Notes: generated by a model not told the origin, from the letters alone. Numbered from the stretch's first letter, positions 9,952-20,536 are shown. The stretch: 64,000 nucleotides of DNA from Saccharomyces uvarum (GCA_947243795.1 OX365941.1:310001-374000); one strand, 5' to 3'. Program-made: numbers and translations.

Positions 9952-11453
9952 CTTAGATCTTTATTTTCAATAATACCTAACTCCTGTCCCATTTTAACCT
10001 TATCGCCAACATTAACCTTGAATTTGAATTCAGTTGGTGCCTCGAAGCATAGTACGACGGTACTACCCAATTCAAAGCCTCCCATTTCTTCACCTTTAAC
10101 CAAAGGCATACCCCCTAATATTTTACTTGCATTTTTATAGATTGCTTGATAACAAGTATGTGGTTCTAAATGTTTATCGCTTTTAGAATTTGTTACAAAT
10201 TCTTGATCGAAATTCAGCTTAATGGAACCGACATTTGTAGCACCAACGGGCGTCATACTGAAAAATCCGTATTTCCAACCACCCAATAGAGCAACTCTTT
10301 CGTTTAGAATGAAAAGATTAGGGAAATTACGTTGGAAGTAAGGTGCTACAGAAAATAAATCACCTGGGAAATGACGGCGAACTTTACAGACCCAGTCGAT
10401 TGGGGAATGGAAATGATGGTAATCACCGGGCGCCAAATATATCACGGCAAAGAATAGTTCCGTATTATGGGGTTCTGAGCACGAAAAACCATTAGAGAAG
10501 TAGTTCAGAGAAAGTTGGCTTAAAAGATGCATATTTTTGGAAACACTTGGTTTAAACTCTTCGACAGATTGGTCGCCTTCGTTTTTAATTGTGATGAGAG
10601 GTTGTTCTGTATCCTCTGCGCCCGCTAATTGAAAGTTATTTATTCTGGCAAACTCTTTATGCTTTTCCTCATCGGAAGTCAAATCCAAGCTAGATTCACT
10701 CTTCGACATCAAAGGGTGGGAATGAGTCCCGAGAAATTCCTTGATTGAGTATGTCATACCTTTAACCTGTTCAATTTCACCCGTTTCAGAGTTAATTATA
10801 CCAACTTGTAAAATCTTCCCATCACTTGGAGAGGAAATGACGTTTTCGCCTTGTGCTACTGGACGTGTATCTGGCTTTATATTACGGTAAAAGAATTCAG
10901 ATAGGTTTGCGTAGTGAGATAGATCAGGATCTTCCATTTCGTCCAGATTAACCCCGAATAGAAAAGAATATAATCGGTAACCCCATGGCCTAACCCAGAT
11001 GGGTAGAGTGAGAGAATTCACTTGGCCCCATAGTCGGGACATTGCGTTCAGGGGTAAAGTAGAATAGCAGAAGAAAAGCCAGTTATTGTTAAATATTTTG
11101 ATTTTTCTTGTCCTTGTTCCCTTCTTACTTTTTGCTGCATCCTCTTCATCTGCTTTATCATTCCTTGAGACCAACAGGATTGTTCCTAGGACAATGGTAA
11201 AACTAGTTAATACAACCCATTTCATAGAAACTTGTTTCCTCCCACTGTTTGCGGCAGCAACCTTAGCACGATCCACAATCTCACCGGAACTACGTCGTTG
11301 ATGAATGAAAAGACGTGTGGAAAACCTTCTATTCCATAGTACAGCGGTTTTGTTTCTCAATTGCATTCTTGTGGAAAACTTCACAGCAGGCATCCTCCCC
11401 ATGAGGAGGGTCCTTCCTTGTGCCAAGGCGTTCTTGACTGGCATGATTGACAT
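9948..11453 (-). CDS. PSD1: PSD1, mitochondrial phosphatidylserine decarboxylase
   Basis: Phosphatidylserine decarboxylase makes phosphatidylethanolamine from phosphatidylserine in the mitochondrial inner membrane. The ORF is open further upstream, but the ATG at 11453 gives the known N-terminus MSIMPVKNALAQGRTLL and a 500-residue product, the length I recall for S. cerevisiae Psd1. Features in order: a basic, Arg/Ser-rich presequence (1-55); a transmembrane helix WVVLTSFTIVLGTILLV near residue 80; a long catalytic beta region including YHHFHSP; and the LGST self-cleavage motif with Ser463. The proenzyme cuts itself before this Ser, which becomes the pyruvoyl cofactor of the short alpha chain. 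The catalytic motif is intact. Two CACATG boxes lie upstream, consistent with inositol-responsive control. Confidence 0.97.
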   Translation of the reverse strand: MSIMPVKNALAQGRTLLMGRMPAVKFSTRMQLRNKTAVLWNRRFSTRLFIHQRRSSGEIVDRAKVAAANSGRKQVSMKWVVLTSFTIVLGTILLVSRNDKADEEDAAKSKKGTRTRKIKIFNNNWLFFCYSTLPLNAMSRLWGQVNSLTLPIWVRPWGYRLYSFLFGVNLDEMEDPDLSHYANLSEFFYRNIKPDTRPVAQGENVISSPSDGKILQVGIINSETGEIEQVKGMTYSIKEFLGTHSHPLMSKSESSLDLTSDEEKHKEFARINNFQLAGAEDTEQPLITIKNEGDQSVEEFKPSVSKNMHLLSQLSLNYFSNGFSCSEPHNTELFFAVIYLAPGDYHHFHSPIDWVCKVRRHFPGDLFSVAPYFQRNFPNLFILNERVALLGGWKYGFFSMTPVGATNVGSIKLNFDQEFVTNSKSDKHLEPHTCYQAIYKNASKILGGMPLVKGEEMGGFELGSTVVLCFEAPTEFKFKVNVGDKVKMGQELGIIENKDLR

Positions 11454-11817
11454 GGTGATGGCCTTACTTTTTTTTCTCCCCAAAAATAAAATTTGCACTT
11501 TATACAATCAACCAACAAGTCGGTAAACAACCTACAGAACGCTATGAGTATCCTTAAGGTACTTTCTTTGTGAGCCGAGTCCTTTATATTCCACATGGTA
11601 GAACAAATTTTCCACATGCTGCTTGTGCCTACCTTTGATGTCCCTTGGCCTCGAGATCTGAAAAAACGCCCAAAAAGGTGCGATTGTTACCCTGCACTTT
11701 ATATTTTGATTTTATATACCGTATACAGCAGCAAAATGGTCGTATACGTACTAGGTCGACGGCATAATCGTGCGGTGTAATGTGTGACAGCTGGGATGAG
11801 CGCGGTTGCGACCGTCG
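11454..11817 (-). promoter_or_regulatory. PSD1 promoter with two CACATG (Ino2/Ino4-type) boxes
   Basis: The 364-bp gap contains CACATG at 11592-11597 and again at 11613-11618 within TTTTCCACATGCT. This resembles the UAS-INO element (TYTTCACATGY) with one inserted C. S. cerevisiae PSD1 is repressed by inositol and choline, so these E-boxes are the likely Ino2-Ino4 sites. Nothing else is recognised between PSD1 and FMP41. Confidence 0.5.
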
Positions 11818-12597
11818 TTATGTTTCCTTGAATTCATAAGGACCAGGGCGGTTTTCGCATTCGAAGTCCATGTCCACAAGCTTGTCGTTATTTTGTAACA
11901 GCTCACAATGAACACGGTCGCCAGGTTTAAGCTCGCCCACGCCCGCAGGTGTGCCAGTTAATACAATGTCACCTGGCTCTAGAGAAATCATGGTAGATAT
12001 GTGCTGCAAGATTTTGTGCAATGGGTGTAGCATAAGGTCTGTCCCGCCGTCTTGTCTCAACTCTCCATTAACGGAACACTTGATTCTAAAAATGTCTTGC
12101 AAGTTGGACTTGTTGGTTGAAAGCCTCTCGCGGGCGATTAGAGAAGATATCGGCATGAAAGTATCGAACCCTTTGCTTATGGTCCAAGGTAATCCCTTCT
12201 TCTTTGCTTCTTCCTGCACGTTTCTTGCAGTAAGATCTAATGCTAGAGCCACACCACTAATAGATTCATAGACTTCTTCAGGTTTCATCTGAGCAACGTT
12301 AGACAAGTGTTTGTTTACGATCAATGCCAGCTCAATCTCATGGTGGACCTTCACTCCTCGCGGGATGAATATGGGCCCTGGATTGGTCCCGTCTTCATTC
12401 AGCCCATTGAAACTTGAGTTTGTCGATCTCTTGGTCTTTGCCAGCGATGATGACAATGGGGTCACTATGCATGAAGTTGGCTTTAGAAAAAAGAATGGTT
12501 GTTTGGGGGTTGTATTGTTCAATTCTTTGATATGCGCGGCATAGTTTCTACCAATGCATATGACTTTCCTAGCTGTTTTCAGGTACTTGTAACTCAT
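11818..12597 (-). CDS. FMP41: FMP41, mitochondrial FAH-domain protein (oxaloacetate tautomerase family)
   Basis: A 259-residue protein matching S. cerevisiae Fmp41 (YNL168C) along its length. The ORF has a methionine two codons further upstream; I chose the ATG at 12597 because it gives the known MSYKYLKTARKVICIGRNYAAH start. It is a fumarylacetoacetate hydrolase (FAH) superfamily protein: CIGRNYAAHIKEL near the start, the metal-binding HHEIELALIV in the middle, and ILTGTPAGVGELKPGD near the end are the family signatures. The protein was found in purified mitochondria. From recent literature as I remember it, this FAHD branch acts as an oxaloacetate enol-keto tautomerase that protects succinate dehydrogenase; that role is inferred here from homology. 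Confidence 0.95.
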   Translation of the reverse strand: MSYKYLKTARKVICIGRNYAAHIKELNNTTPKQPFFFLKPTSCIVTPLSSSLAKTKRSTNSSFNGLNEDGTNPGPIFIPRGVKVHHEIELALIVNKHLSNVAQMKPEEVYESISGVALALDLTARNVQEEAKKKGLPWTISKGFDTFMPISSLIARERLSTNKSNLQDIFRIKCSVNGELRQDGGTDLMLHPLHKILQHISTMISLEPGDIVLTGTPAGVGELKPGDRVHCELLQNNDKLVDMDFECENRPGPYEFKET

Positions 12598-13193
12598 GAT
12601 CACTTAGGTGGTGTCCCGGCAATGTCCCACAAACTGAAAGTTGGTCTGCTACCTAGAGAGCGTGTCTATCTACCATGTTTTGGTAGAGATGCTTTTCCTT
12701 ATCAGTGACCGGTGGTTATCTCCTAAAAGCGAATGAAAAAAATGAGAAGCTGAAGACGGATATTAACAAAAGAGATCGAAAAAGCAGTAGAGCTTGAAGT
12801 AACAGTCTCGAGATATCGAGGGTTTATGGTAATAAATACTTGTTCGATTTGCCATGGTTGCAAAAGTTGACGTAGCTGCGGCGTGTGCAGCAAAACTGAA
12901 CGATGTAGGTATCTATAATTGCAGCATCCTTTATCATTTCGCAGTTTTCGATCAATAGCAATTGAAAATGCCATCAAATGGTAGAGGGGCCTTTCGATGT
13001 TTTTAGAAGAACGAATAAACGTAAAAAAAAATTTCTTGAAGTTACATAAATACAGAAAAAAAAGTAGGAGAGATAAAATAGATCTCTTTTAAAGAAGAGT
13101 TTATAGTGGAATATTTGCAATGAGGAAAGCAGACAGGAAAAAGAAAGAATGCACGAATATAGAGGGCAATTCCAGAAGCCTGTCATTATTTCG
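12598..13193. other. intergenic, FMP41 promoter and SKO1 3' region
   Basis: Nearly 600 bp with only short chance ORFs. The right half is A-rich on the plus strand and probably carries the SKO1 3' UTR and polyadenylation signals. I recognise no tRNA, LTR or clear factor site. Confidence 0.4.
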
Positions 13194-15152
13194 TCAATTA
13201 TTGTGAGGTAGTGTGGATAATACATCATGGCTATTAGCGTCATGAGTATCAGGGTTTGCATTTATTACCAATGCATTAGGGACTGAATAGCATGAATTGA
13301 TGATACTCTGCGCGGTCTGTGTAGTCTGTCCCACATTATTAATTATGGTGTTGCTTTTGCTGATATTTGGTACAGAGTTCATTGGGTATTTTTTATTCAA
13401 GATTATTGGTCTTGAGTTGATGGAGGGATATCCTGCGTTTTCATTTTTGACAGTAGTAATGTCCTTGTTGAAGCTGCTCTGATCATCATGATCTTCCATG
13501 TCGTCTCTTGGATTTTTGCCCCCTCTTTGGTAAAAATTGGTTTCGTATATAATTTGTTTCATGTTTGATAATATTGACATGGCACTTGAATAGTCATTTC
13601 TTGAAATGCTATTTTCTAGCAGCGCTAATAAAGATGTAGATGGTGGCGATGATGAAGACGATGGGGTGGACAGATTCATGTTAAATTGAGAACTTGAAGT
13701 GCTTGAAGGTACTATCCCGCAAAATTTCCCAACAGCATGGGTTAGGTCATCATATTCCGATTCATAAAACTGTACATCACTTTCAATTTTTTTAATGTAT
13801 TCCTTCTTCCTTTTCCTGAATTTGGATGCAGCTACTCTATTCCTTTCCAAAAATTCTTTTCTTTTCTTCTCCTGTTCTTCTGTCTCATCAATTATTACAT
13901 TGTTTGAATTTTCGTTACTATCGACATCGTCCTTTGGTGCTGTTAAAGCCGTAACGGTAGAGTTTTTTCTTGATACAGAGCTCTTTCTTGGGACTTTAGA
14001 GGTTGGACTCGTACTAGACGTTCTTCTTTTCCTTTTTCGCGTCTTACTAGTAAATAATGGATCACTATTCTCAAGTTGAGCTGTTAAATGTTCATTTTCG
14101 TTGTGATCGAAGGTAGGCTGCTCGATGCCATTGATTACTGCAGGATTATACATTTTCACTGCTGCTTTGGATGTGTTTGGAGAGATGCTACTATTGCCGG
14201 TATTGTTATTAGTGGCCGCATCCGTAATATTTGTCGATGGTGTCGATTTGAACATTGGATTCGTCAAAACGCCAGCAGATGGTAGATTTAACAAAGAACT
14301 CAGTCCTGGTGTGATTGGCGTACCATTTACAGTTGGATGCATTATATTAACATGAGCGTGATTTTCAGTATTCCCATTGGCGGTGATACTTTTGTTAGTA
14401 TTTTTACCATTTGTAACAGTATTTTTGTTGATTGAAGGGAGGACGGGATAGTTGTAAGATTGTGTAAGAATACCAGGTGTCAGCCCGGTCCTTATATTAG
14501 ACTCATTAGGTGTTAATCCGGACTTAGATAAGTTCAATAAGAAGCCGGGCATTTGTGAATCATTCGTAGGAAAGCCGCTACTGGTAGTGCTGGTTGTGGC
14601 ATTAGGGTTTCGAGGTTGGTGTATTAATGAAGAGCCTGAAGGAGATGAACTGTTCGGGTACATGGATCCAGAAGCAGAAGAAGCGGTGAATGCACTGGGA
14701 TTTGAATTCGAAGTTGAGGCTGAATGTGAGTTTGGAATTGGGTTTGACGTTGAATTTGCTTGATACAGGATAGAGGGAGAGAGAAGTAGCGGTGGCAATT
14801 TTTTGGAGCCGCCTGGGGTAAGAATAGGTGGAGATATTATAGTAGGTCTTTGTTGGCTGGGTAAAAAGTTTGGCGAGTCTTTTTTCACCTCATTTGGATT
14901 ACCATTACTTGGAACAATTGGGTTCCCGTTCCCTTCCGGTATACTGTCCAAACTATGCGTGGAACGATGAGGATTTTGTGTTAGCGTCGATATGGAACCA
15001 CTTCTCGAAGGGCTCTTTGGTTGGAATGGATGAGGGCCTACGCCTGGGAGTGACGCCTTTTTGGAAGAGGCAAAGCTTTGTTCAAAAGGATTGGGTTCCA
15101 AATCAAATGCCGAAACAGTGCTCGGTTGTCTTGAACGCTCCTCACTTGACAT
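13194..15152 (-). CDS. SKO1: SKO1, CRE-binding bZIP regulator of the osmotic stress response
   Basis: A 652-residue bZIP factor homologous to Sko1 (YNL167C, 647 residues). The frame is open 28 codons further upstream, but the ATG at 15152 gives the known N-terminus MSSEERSRQPSTVSAFDLEPNPFEQSF. In S. cerevisiae Sko1 binds ATGACGT sites, recruits Cyc8-Tup1 for repression, and after Hog1 phosphorylation becomes an activator. Most of the protein is Ser/Asn/Pro-rich and disordered, with several SP/TP Hog1-type sites (LTPGILTQ, PITPGLSS). The basic region NRVAASKFRKRKK is at about 438-450, followed by a short leucine-zipper segment. A basic RKRKRR cluster near 373 may be a nuclear signal. Confidence 0.96.
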   Translation of the reverse strand: MSSEERSRQPSTVSAFDLEPNPFEQSFASSKKASLPGVGPHPFQPKSPSRSGSISTLTQNPHRSTHSLDSIPEGNGNPIVPSNGNPNEVKKDSPNFLPSQQRPTIISPPILTPGGSKKLPPLLLSPSILYQANSTSNPIPNSHSASTSNSNPSAFTASSASGSMYPNSSSPSGSSLIHQPRNPNATTSTTSSGFPTNDSQMPGFLLNLSKSGLTPNESNIRTGLTPGILTQSYNYPVLPSINKNTVTNGKNTNKSITANGNTENHAHVNIMHPTVNGTPITPGLSSLLNLPSAGVLTNPMFKSTPSTNITDAATNNNTGNSSISPNTSKAAVKMYNPAVINGIEQPTFDHNENEHLTAQLENSDPLFTSKTRKRKRRTSSTSPTSKVPRKSSVSRKNSTVTALTAPKDDVDSNENSNNVIIDETEEQEKKRKEFLERNRVAASKFRKRKKEYIKKIESDVQFYESEYDDLTHAVGKFCGIVPSSTSSSQFNMNLSTPSSSSSPPSTSLLALLENSISRNDYSSAMSILSNMKQIIYETNFYQRGGKNPRDDMEDHDDQSSFNKDITTVKNENAGYPSINSRPIILNKKYPMNSVPNISKSNTIINNVGQTTQTAQSIINSCYSVPNALVINANPDTHDANSHDVLSTLPHNN

Positions 15153-16001
15153 GACGGTTAGACTGCAGTCAGGGAGTGGGCAATATATTTGGAATGCAAT
15201 AAAAAAAGAACGACTGAAACAAAAATCAAAAACCACAAATGGGCCTAAAAATTTATCAATAATAAAAGTCGATAATAAAAATGAAAAATCAATAAAAGCA
15301 GAACGCTTTTAATTAAGAGAAGAAGATATTCCGAGTACGGAAGGCTGCAATGTTAAACCCCTTTAGAAGTAAACTTTGCTCAGCTAAAACTACTCTTCAG
15401 TGTTGGTACTGTAGCACCGGACTATTACAACTAAGCAAATAAGGTAACCTCACTTATCAGTAACCAAACTCAGTAAAAGGGAAATGCGCAGCTCGTTTGA
15501 AGGCCAGTCAGAGTGACTGTGTCTATTCTATTCTATCCTGCTCAGTTGATTTTCATGGTTTTTCCCTTCGATTCTACTTTTTTTCCCTCTGCGACGAAAT
15601 TTGCAGGGTTATCATATTAGCGCAGTTAAGCACCAGTTGATGTCTTTGAAGACTGTTAATGAGGGTGAAGAGTGCAAAGTGACCCAAATGGATGCTCTAG
15701 CGGTGAAAATGGGTTCTTTTTGAGTTCTATTCTAGTTTCATGAAGGGCTTGCGTGCTCTGTTTGTTTTTATATTTCTGTTTAAATGTACTTGTTTATATT
15801 TAGGCTGATAACATCACTTTTTTTTAATGGGAGATGAACGGTTTCCGGGAAGAACTCCTTCAAAGCAAACCACATATATATACTAGTGAAGACTATATAC
15901 TCTTTTTGTAATGATTGTCTTTGTTTCTTTTTTTTTGTGTTTATTTAGCTTATTATGTAAAGGTTTTGTTTTTATAGTATTTATCACCGTCCAATGTGCA
16001 G
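15153..16001. other. 849-bp SKO1 upstream region
   Basis: Both flanking genes are read leftwards, so this is mainly SKO1 promoter and 5' UTR plus the short BNI5 3' end. It contains T-rich tracts (for example 15926-15935) and no ORF of note. I looked for a CRE (TGACGTCA) that would suggest autoregulation and found none that is full length. Confidence 0.45.
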
Positions 16002-17330
16002 TCATTTAGTACCAATCCAGAATTGGCCATTTTCACCACGGTCAATCTGCTTCCTCAATTGTCTACTCAACAGTACCCCAACCTCATATTTCTCCTTTAT
16101 TTTACTATCAAGGTATTCTTGAAGCTTTACCACGGCTCTTTTCAGTCTTTTACCGTCGTCCATAGACAGTGAACCCTGAGCATTCATCTTTTTCAGATAG
16201 TCAATTTCTTTTTGCAATTTGGTACATTTCATAGCTAAATAGTCATGTCTTTTTTCCAGCTTGGCAGTATTACCCAACTCAGATGCTGAATTGATAGGAG
16301 ATGAAATGGGAGTATCGTACTTGTTCACTGAAGATTTACGGCTCCCGTCCCTTGAGGTAGAATTGCTACTTACCGAGATCACTCTAAATGGTTTTGTCGG
16401 GCGTCGTTTCTCGAAGTTTGGTACCGGTTTTAGTTCTCGGCTAGCTGAATCGGAGCCATTTGCATCAGTATTATCTTCTTTGAGATTTTTCTTGGGAATA
16501 AAGATTTTAGATTGAGAATCCAGCGGAGTGCTTCTTCCGGAGGGATTGGGGAAATCCTCCGAAGTGTCAGTCGTTTGGTCAGCTAAATGCTTGCTCTCGT
16601 CATTGTCGTCGTTGTTGCTCCCTACAGATATGGTCTGCGGTAGTATGTCTAGGTCTCGTTCATTATTTACTGAAGAAAAGTTGTCCAATATCAACTCAGT
16701 ATCTGCCGTACGATGTCCAGCGGAGCTGATAGTTTGGCGAGTGGGAGGTTTTAGAGGTTGAGCCTCAGTCTTCTCTACCGCTTCCGTACCTGTGCACTTG
16801 TCTTCCACATCCGATTTTTCGTCTTCCCATTCATCATCGTCATTTTTGGCAGTTTCATTATCAACTCCCCTTTGATTTACATTTTCAGTATCATGAGCTT
16901 TAACTTCAGTGTCACTGTCGTTTGATTTCCCATTTTGGGCGGATTTGGCGACAAACGCGTTATAGGAGTCTCCGATGACATTGGCCGTGTGCTTCGCTTG
17001 GGTTTCCTCGACTACCCCAACTTGAGGCTCCAATTTTTTAGGTTCGGTCTCCATACTCTTCTTTTTTTCATTGTCACTGGAAATATGTTCTTTTGGAGGT
17101 TCATGGTCAGCTTCAGGCTGTACTACATCTTCTCGTGTGACGTTAAGTTCCCCGTTACTGCTTGGAGAAGCCGCCCCAGTCGCCTCACGAATCTCTGGTA
17201 TCTCCTTTACACCTTCGTTCTCTGCTGGATCAACTAATTGAAGATTTTCGTCGATCATTTGATTCATCTGATTGATGTCTATTTCAATTTGAGAAAGCCT
17301 CTTCTTTATCTTGTCCTGGTCTAATCCCAT
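16002..17330 (-). CDS. BNI5: BNI5, septin-associated bud-neck protein
   Basis: A 442-residue protein starting MGLDQDKIKKRLSQIEID, the N-terminus I know for S. cerevisiae Bni5 (YNL166C, 448 residues). Bni5 links the septin collar to type II myosin Myo1 at the bud neck before cytokinesis. The N-terminal 30 residues and a C-terminal segment (about 355-425, EKRHDYLAMKCTKLQKEIDYL...) are predicted helical and coiled-coil by their heptad pattern. The centre is acidic and disordered, with many Ser/Thr sites. The C-terminal end contains a basic stretch, RQLRKQIDRG. Confidence 0.95.
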   Translation of the reverse strand: MGLDQDKIKKRLSQIEIDINQMNQMIDENLQLVDPAENEGVKEIPEIREATGAASPSSNGELNVTREDVVQPEADHEPPKEHISSDNEKKKSMETEPKKLEPQVGVVEETQAKHTANVIGDSYNAFVAKSAQNGKSNDSDTEVKAHDTENVNQRGVDNETAKNDDDEWEDEKSDVEDKCTGTEAVEKTEAQPLKPPTRQTISSAGHRTADTELILDNFSSVNNERDLDILPQTISVGSNNDDNDESKHLADQTTDTSEDFPNPSGRSTPLDSQSKIFIPKKNLKEDNTDANGSDSASRELKPVPNFEKRRPTKPFRVISVSSNSTSRDGSRKSSVNKYDTPISSPINSASELGNTAKLEKRHDYLAMKCTKLQKEIDYLKKMNAQGSLSMDDGKRLKRAVVKLQEYLDSKIKEKYEVGVLLSRQLRKQIDRGENGQFWIGTK

Positions 17331-17607
17331 TGTTCCTACGCACCTTGATGTATCACACTATACTGATGCCCACTAAACAACTAACCAACTACGAAATTAT
17401 CAATGCTTTTTGTTTATGGTCAACTTGTATTTTCACCGCGATATTTATTTCACAACGCGTTTTCAGAACGGTCTGGGTTCTGGGCATCTCAAAGGGCTTT
17501 TCACGATTAGTGAATAAAGAAGAGATGATGGGATTTTTGAAATGAAAGATACACAAAGGGAGGGGCGACATAGGAGGATTGTTGGGACATACCAGTCATA
17601 AGTCGGC

Positions 17608-18843
17608 ATGGACAGAGTACGCTCTCTTATTGGGAGTCACCGCGCACGCAACCGCCAGCGTCCCTTATATTCCCACAATGAGACTCCATCCACCACGAAT
17701 CTGTTGGGAGCTGATGGTAATGGGGATGACCAATCTACGATATTTGAGCATGAAATAGACCGACCGGGGACTGCGGAGCCGACTGTAAATGAAGGGGATG
17801 ACAATGCGGATGCTGCTACTTTGAATACAGCGGTATCCGAAGGCTCCACTATCGGAGATCTACAAAGACAAGGTTTTATTAACAGAGCTCCCAGGTTTAC
17901 GTCGGAAAGAACCATGCCATTCATTTCGATCTTACTACAACGAGGGTTTTTTGTTTTTCCCAGTGAAGAGTCTTTCCAATTCTTTTTACACAACAAGAGG
18001 AAACTTGATAATATCGATCCAAAAACGGGTTTGGGACTTCCCCTATTCCACGCGGTTTCTTTAAACTTAGTCAAGTCTCTCTTCAGCAATCAAAATACAC
18101 CAGTAATGAGGATTTACAAATACGCCGTGATAGACTCTCAATGCGGGAAGCCTCCACTCAATTCCGAGCTAGTCCTGGAAATAAATACGAATATTTCAAT
18201 ATATAAATTTGAATTCTGCACCATTTTAAAAAAACTAGAAAGCCATAATTTTTCCAGTAGAGTAGAACACGACTTCATTTTTCATATAAACAATGAGCCT
18301 GACGTCCATATTCCCATGATTAATTACAATCAAAGAAAGAACGCAGATACAACAGTTCATGGACTGAATCTCCGTTGGTATGGAACAACTAGTTTGGCCT
18401 CTCCGTTTGGGTCAAACAGCATCAATCTGCTTGTCCTCGATGATACCATGGCAACCTACATGAATCAACAGACTATTGAAGAGTTTGATTCTTATTGTCG
18501 TTCTCGTCCTACAAGACCATTAGGCTATCTCCCAGTATGGGCTAGATATACCGATGATAAGGTCAGTATAATACCGAAAAAGAGATCGTTGAGGGTGGCT
18601 ACCCTTTACATGCAGGAGACTGACTCATTGAATGATGGACCTAACTCAGCGACCTCCATCCCGTATACCAATGAGAGCGAAATCAACTCCAATATTATTG
18701 ACAATATCCCGTGGGATAGCCAAGTATTGACTTGTATGTGCATGCTTTTGCACGAATATGAATCAAGAAAGGATAAACGTCACACTGCATGGGGAAGTTC
18801 GACCGGTTATATGTTGAATGGACCTGCAGGACTACTTATGTAA
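17608..18843 (+). CDS. YNL165W homolog, uncharacterised protein
   Basis: An intact 411-codon ORF in the position of S. cerevisiae YNL165W (406 residues), for which I know no assigned function. The first 90 residues are polar and disordered (basic start MDRVRSLIGSHRARNRQRP, then Asp/Thr-rich). From about residue 100 the sequence looks folded, with alternating hydrophobic strands, for example FISILLQRGFFVFPSEESFQFF and LVLEINTNISIYKFEF. I see no signal peptide, transmembrane helix, zinc site or catalytic motif. It starts 277 bp from BNI5, transcribed divergently. Conservation of the whole frame supports a real gene. Confidence 0.9.
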   Translation: MDRVRSLIGSHRARNRQRPLYSHNETPSTTNLLGADGNGDDQSTIFEHEIDRPGTAEPTVNEGDDNADAATLNTAVSEGSTIGDLQRQGFINRAPRFTSERTMPFISILLQRGFFVFPSEESFQFFLHNKRKLDNIDPKTGLGLPLFHAVSLNLVKSLFSNQNTPVMRIYKYAVIDSQCGKPPLNSELVLEINTNISIYKFEFCTILKKLESHNFSSRVEHDFIFHINNEPDVHIPMINYNQRKNADTTVHGLNLRWYGTTSLASPFGSNSINLLVLDDTMATYMNQQTIEEFDSYCRSRPTRPLGYLPVWARYTDDKVSIIPKKRSLRVATLYMQETDSLNDGPNSATSIPYTNESEINSNIIDNIPWDSQVLTCMCMLLHEYESRKDKRHTAWGSSTGYMLNGPAGLLM

Positions 18844-19085
18844 CCCATTTTTGCATCCAGTTTTTGTTGTACCTATAATTTTTTAATTACTGTTTCGGTA
18901 TTTATTTCTACACACGTAAATAGTATAAATATTCAAAAAAACCTCAAAGCACGTACTTGATTCTTCTCGATAGCACGTCCTAACAAAGTCGAAATATTAG
19001 ATATGCCCCAAATATTATAAGTTTTCCTCTTCTATGTAATGTTCCTTTACGTCTATCAGCATGCTCGCTATTGCCGCAATATTGC

Positions 19086-20141
19086 CTATCTATTCCTTTT
19101 CCTATTATCTTGTTCATCTCTTGGCGGATTTGGCATCCGGTTATAACCAAATGTACGATTATACCACTTAATCATATTACGCGGCGGCTCTCCAAATACC
19201 ATGTAGTACTCGCAAAATAAACACATAGGCTTTGATTCGTTTACCAGGACGGAAAAATCTGGAGTACGGTTGTCGGCTTTGGATATGTATTCAAAGTCAT
19301 GGTAGTAATAGTTTCTTAGTTTCGATAGATTTTCATAATGATGGTGAGGGCAACAACTCTTATGGTCTCTTGATTCATCATAATAGTCATGTCGCCTTAC
19401 GTGCCCATTTTTTTTAGAATGCTTAGACTTGTTGTGCTTTTTTGAAGAGGCAGGATGTTGACTGTCTCCATGCAAACTAGCTGTATCCACGATATCGCGA
19501 TCAGTCTCCGTAATTTCTTCTTCAACATCTAAATCATCCACATTCATTACAGCTCGCAATCTTCCCTGCTCTTCAGTACCAAATCCTCCCGGCAGTACCG
19601 ATTCTATCATTTGAGAAATCTTCTCCCCTATGCCGTCTGGTGTATCTAGTTCTTGGCTTTCATAATCGAATATTATTTCGGCTTCTTCACCATTTAAATG
19701 AAGCTCTGGATCTTTTAAATCGTCGTCTAGAATTTTTTGCAAATCACGGTCTATTATAAAGTCTGTGTTATTTGTAGCTGTAATCTGTCCTATTTCTCTT
19801 TCGAAAGTCTCCTTATCATCTGCAGAATTGACGTGGTACGTACTTTGATTATCTATTTTTGCGAGTTCATCTTCTAGACTCAACGAATCCATTTTAGGAA
19901 GTGCATCTTTGAGCTCTTCCAGTCGCGCATTTGATAATACCTTTCCACCATTTCTTATAACAAATTGCATAGCATGGGGGGCATTGTGGAAAGCTTGCCT
20001 GTCCTGAAGCTGATTGGAAAGAATTTTAGTCAAAGCTTTCACACCTTCTTGCATCATCACATTTATGGGCATAGGGCCATTTTCGGAAACAACTTCTACA
20101 GATGCGTTAGTTGTTCCATTAGATTGATTTGCAGACGACAT
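19086..20141 (-). CDS. IBD2: IBD2, spindle-checkpoint component acting with Bub2/Bfa1
   Basis: A 351-residue protein, the length I recall for S. cerevisiae Ibd2 (YNL164C). Overproduction of Ibd2 in S. cerevisiae inhibits bud division, and the protein was placed in the BUB2-dependent mitotic-exit checkpoint. The N-terminal third is helical, the centre is strongly acidic (EIIFDYESQELDTPDG), and a His/Lys-rich patch follows (KKHNKSKHSKKNGHVRRH). The C-terminal 100 residues are rich in Cys, His and Tyr (SCCPHHHYE, MCLFCEYYMVFGEPPRN) and could bind a metal or a partner; this resembles the conserved C-terminal block of fungal Ibd2/Nst1-like proteins. No known catalytic domain is visible. Confidence 0.94.
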   Translation of the reverse strand: MSSANQSNGTTNASVEVVSENGPMPINVMMQEGVKALTKILSNQLQDRQAFHNAPHAMQFVIRNGGKVLSNARLEELKDALPKMDSLSLEDELAKIDNQSTYHVNSADDKETFEREIGQITATNNTDFIIDRDLQKILDDDLKDPELHLNGEEAEIIFDYESQELDTPDGIGEKISQMIESVLPGGFGTEEQGRLRAVMNVDDLDVEEEITETDRDIVDTASLHGDSQHPASSKKHNKSKHSKKNGHVRRHDYYDESRDHKSCCPHHHYENLSKLRNYYYHDFEYISKADNRTPDFSVLVNESKPMCLFCEYYMVFGEPPRNMIKWYNRTFGYNRMPNPPRDEQDNRKRNR

Positions 20142-20536
20142 TTGTTAGCGATGGAGCATAAAAATTTAGTTAACGAAGAATATGATTAATTTTTGGGGCC
20201 GTTGCTGTCAAGAAAAATGACGACAAAATTGAAATAAAAAAAGCAATGTTTTAGCTAAAGGTGTTCTAATCAAATCGTAAACAAATAAACCACTACTCGT
20301 AACCTTCACAATCCTTTCCAAACTATTTTGGTATTCTTTGCTATTTAGATCATCTCAACTTTTTTTGTTACTACAAAACATTCGCTCGCCCGAAGACACA
20401 TAAAATATCATGGAGTACGTAAGGCTGGAAATGACATGAAAGTTGTAGTATTCTCTTTATTGAATGATTACATACATATGAATTCACGATCAATGAAAGG
20501 TTAGGCTATGTAATTCTATGGGCTGCTAGTAAGTTA
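20142..20536. other. intergenic, IBD2 promoter and EFL1 3' end
   Basis: About 395 bp of AT-rich DNA between two genes read leftwards. It holds short A and T runs only. No RNA gene or conserved ORF is seen. Confidence 0.4.

Noticed and set aside
11454-11507. N-terminal extension of PSD1 by 18 codons
   Set aside because: The extension lacks relation to the known Psd1 start; the internal ATG gives the conserved presequence.
15153-15236. 28-codon N-terminal extension of SKO1
   Set aside because: The downstream ATG gives the conserved MSSEERSRQPST start, and the extension is hydrophobic and unlike the factor.
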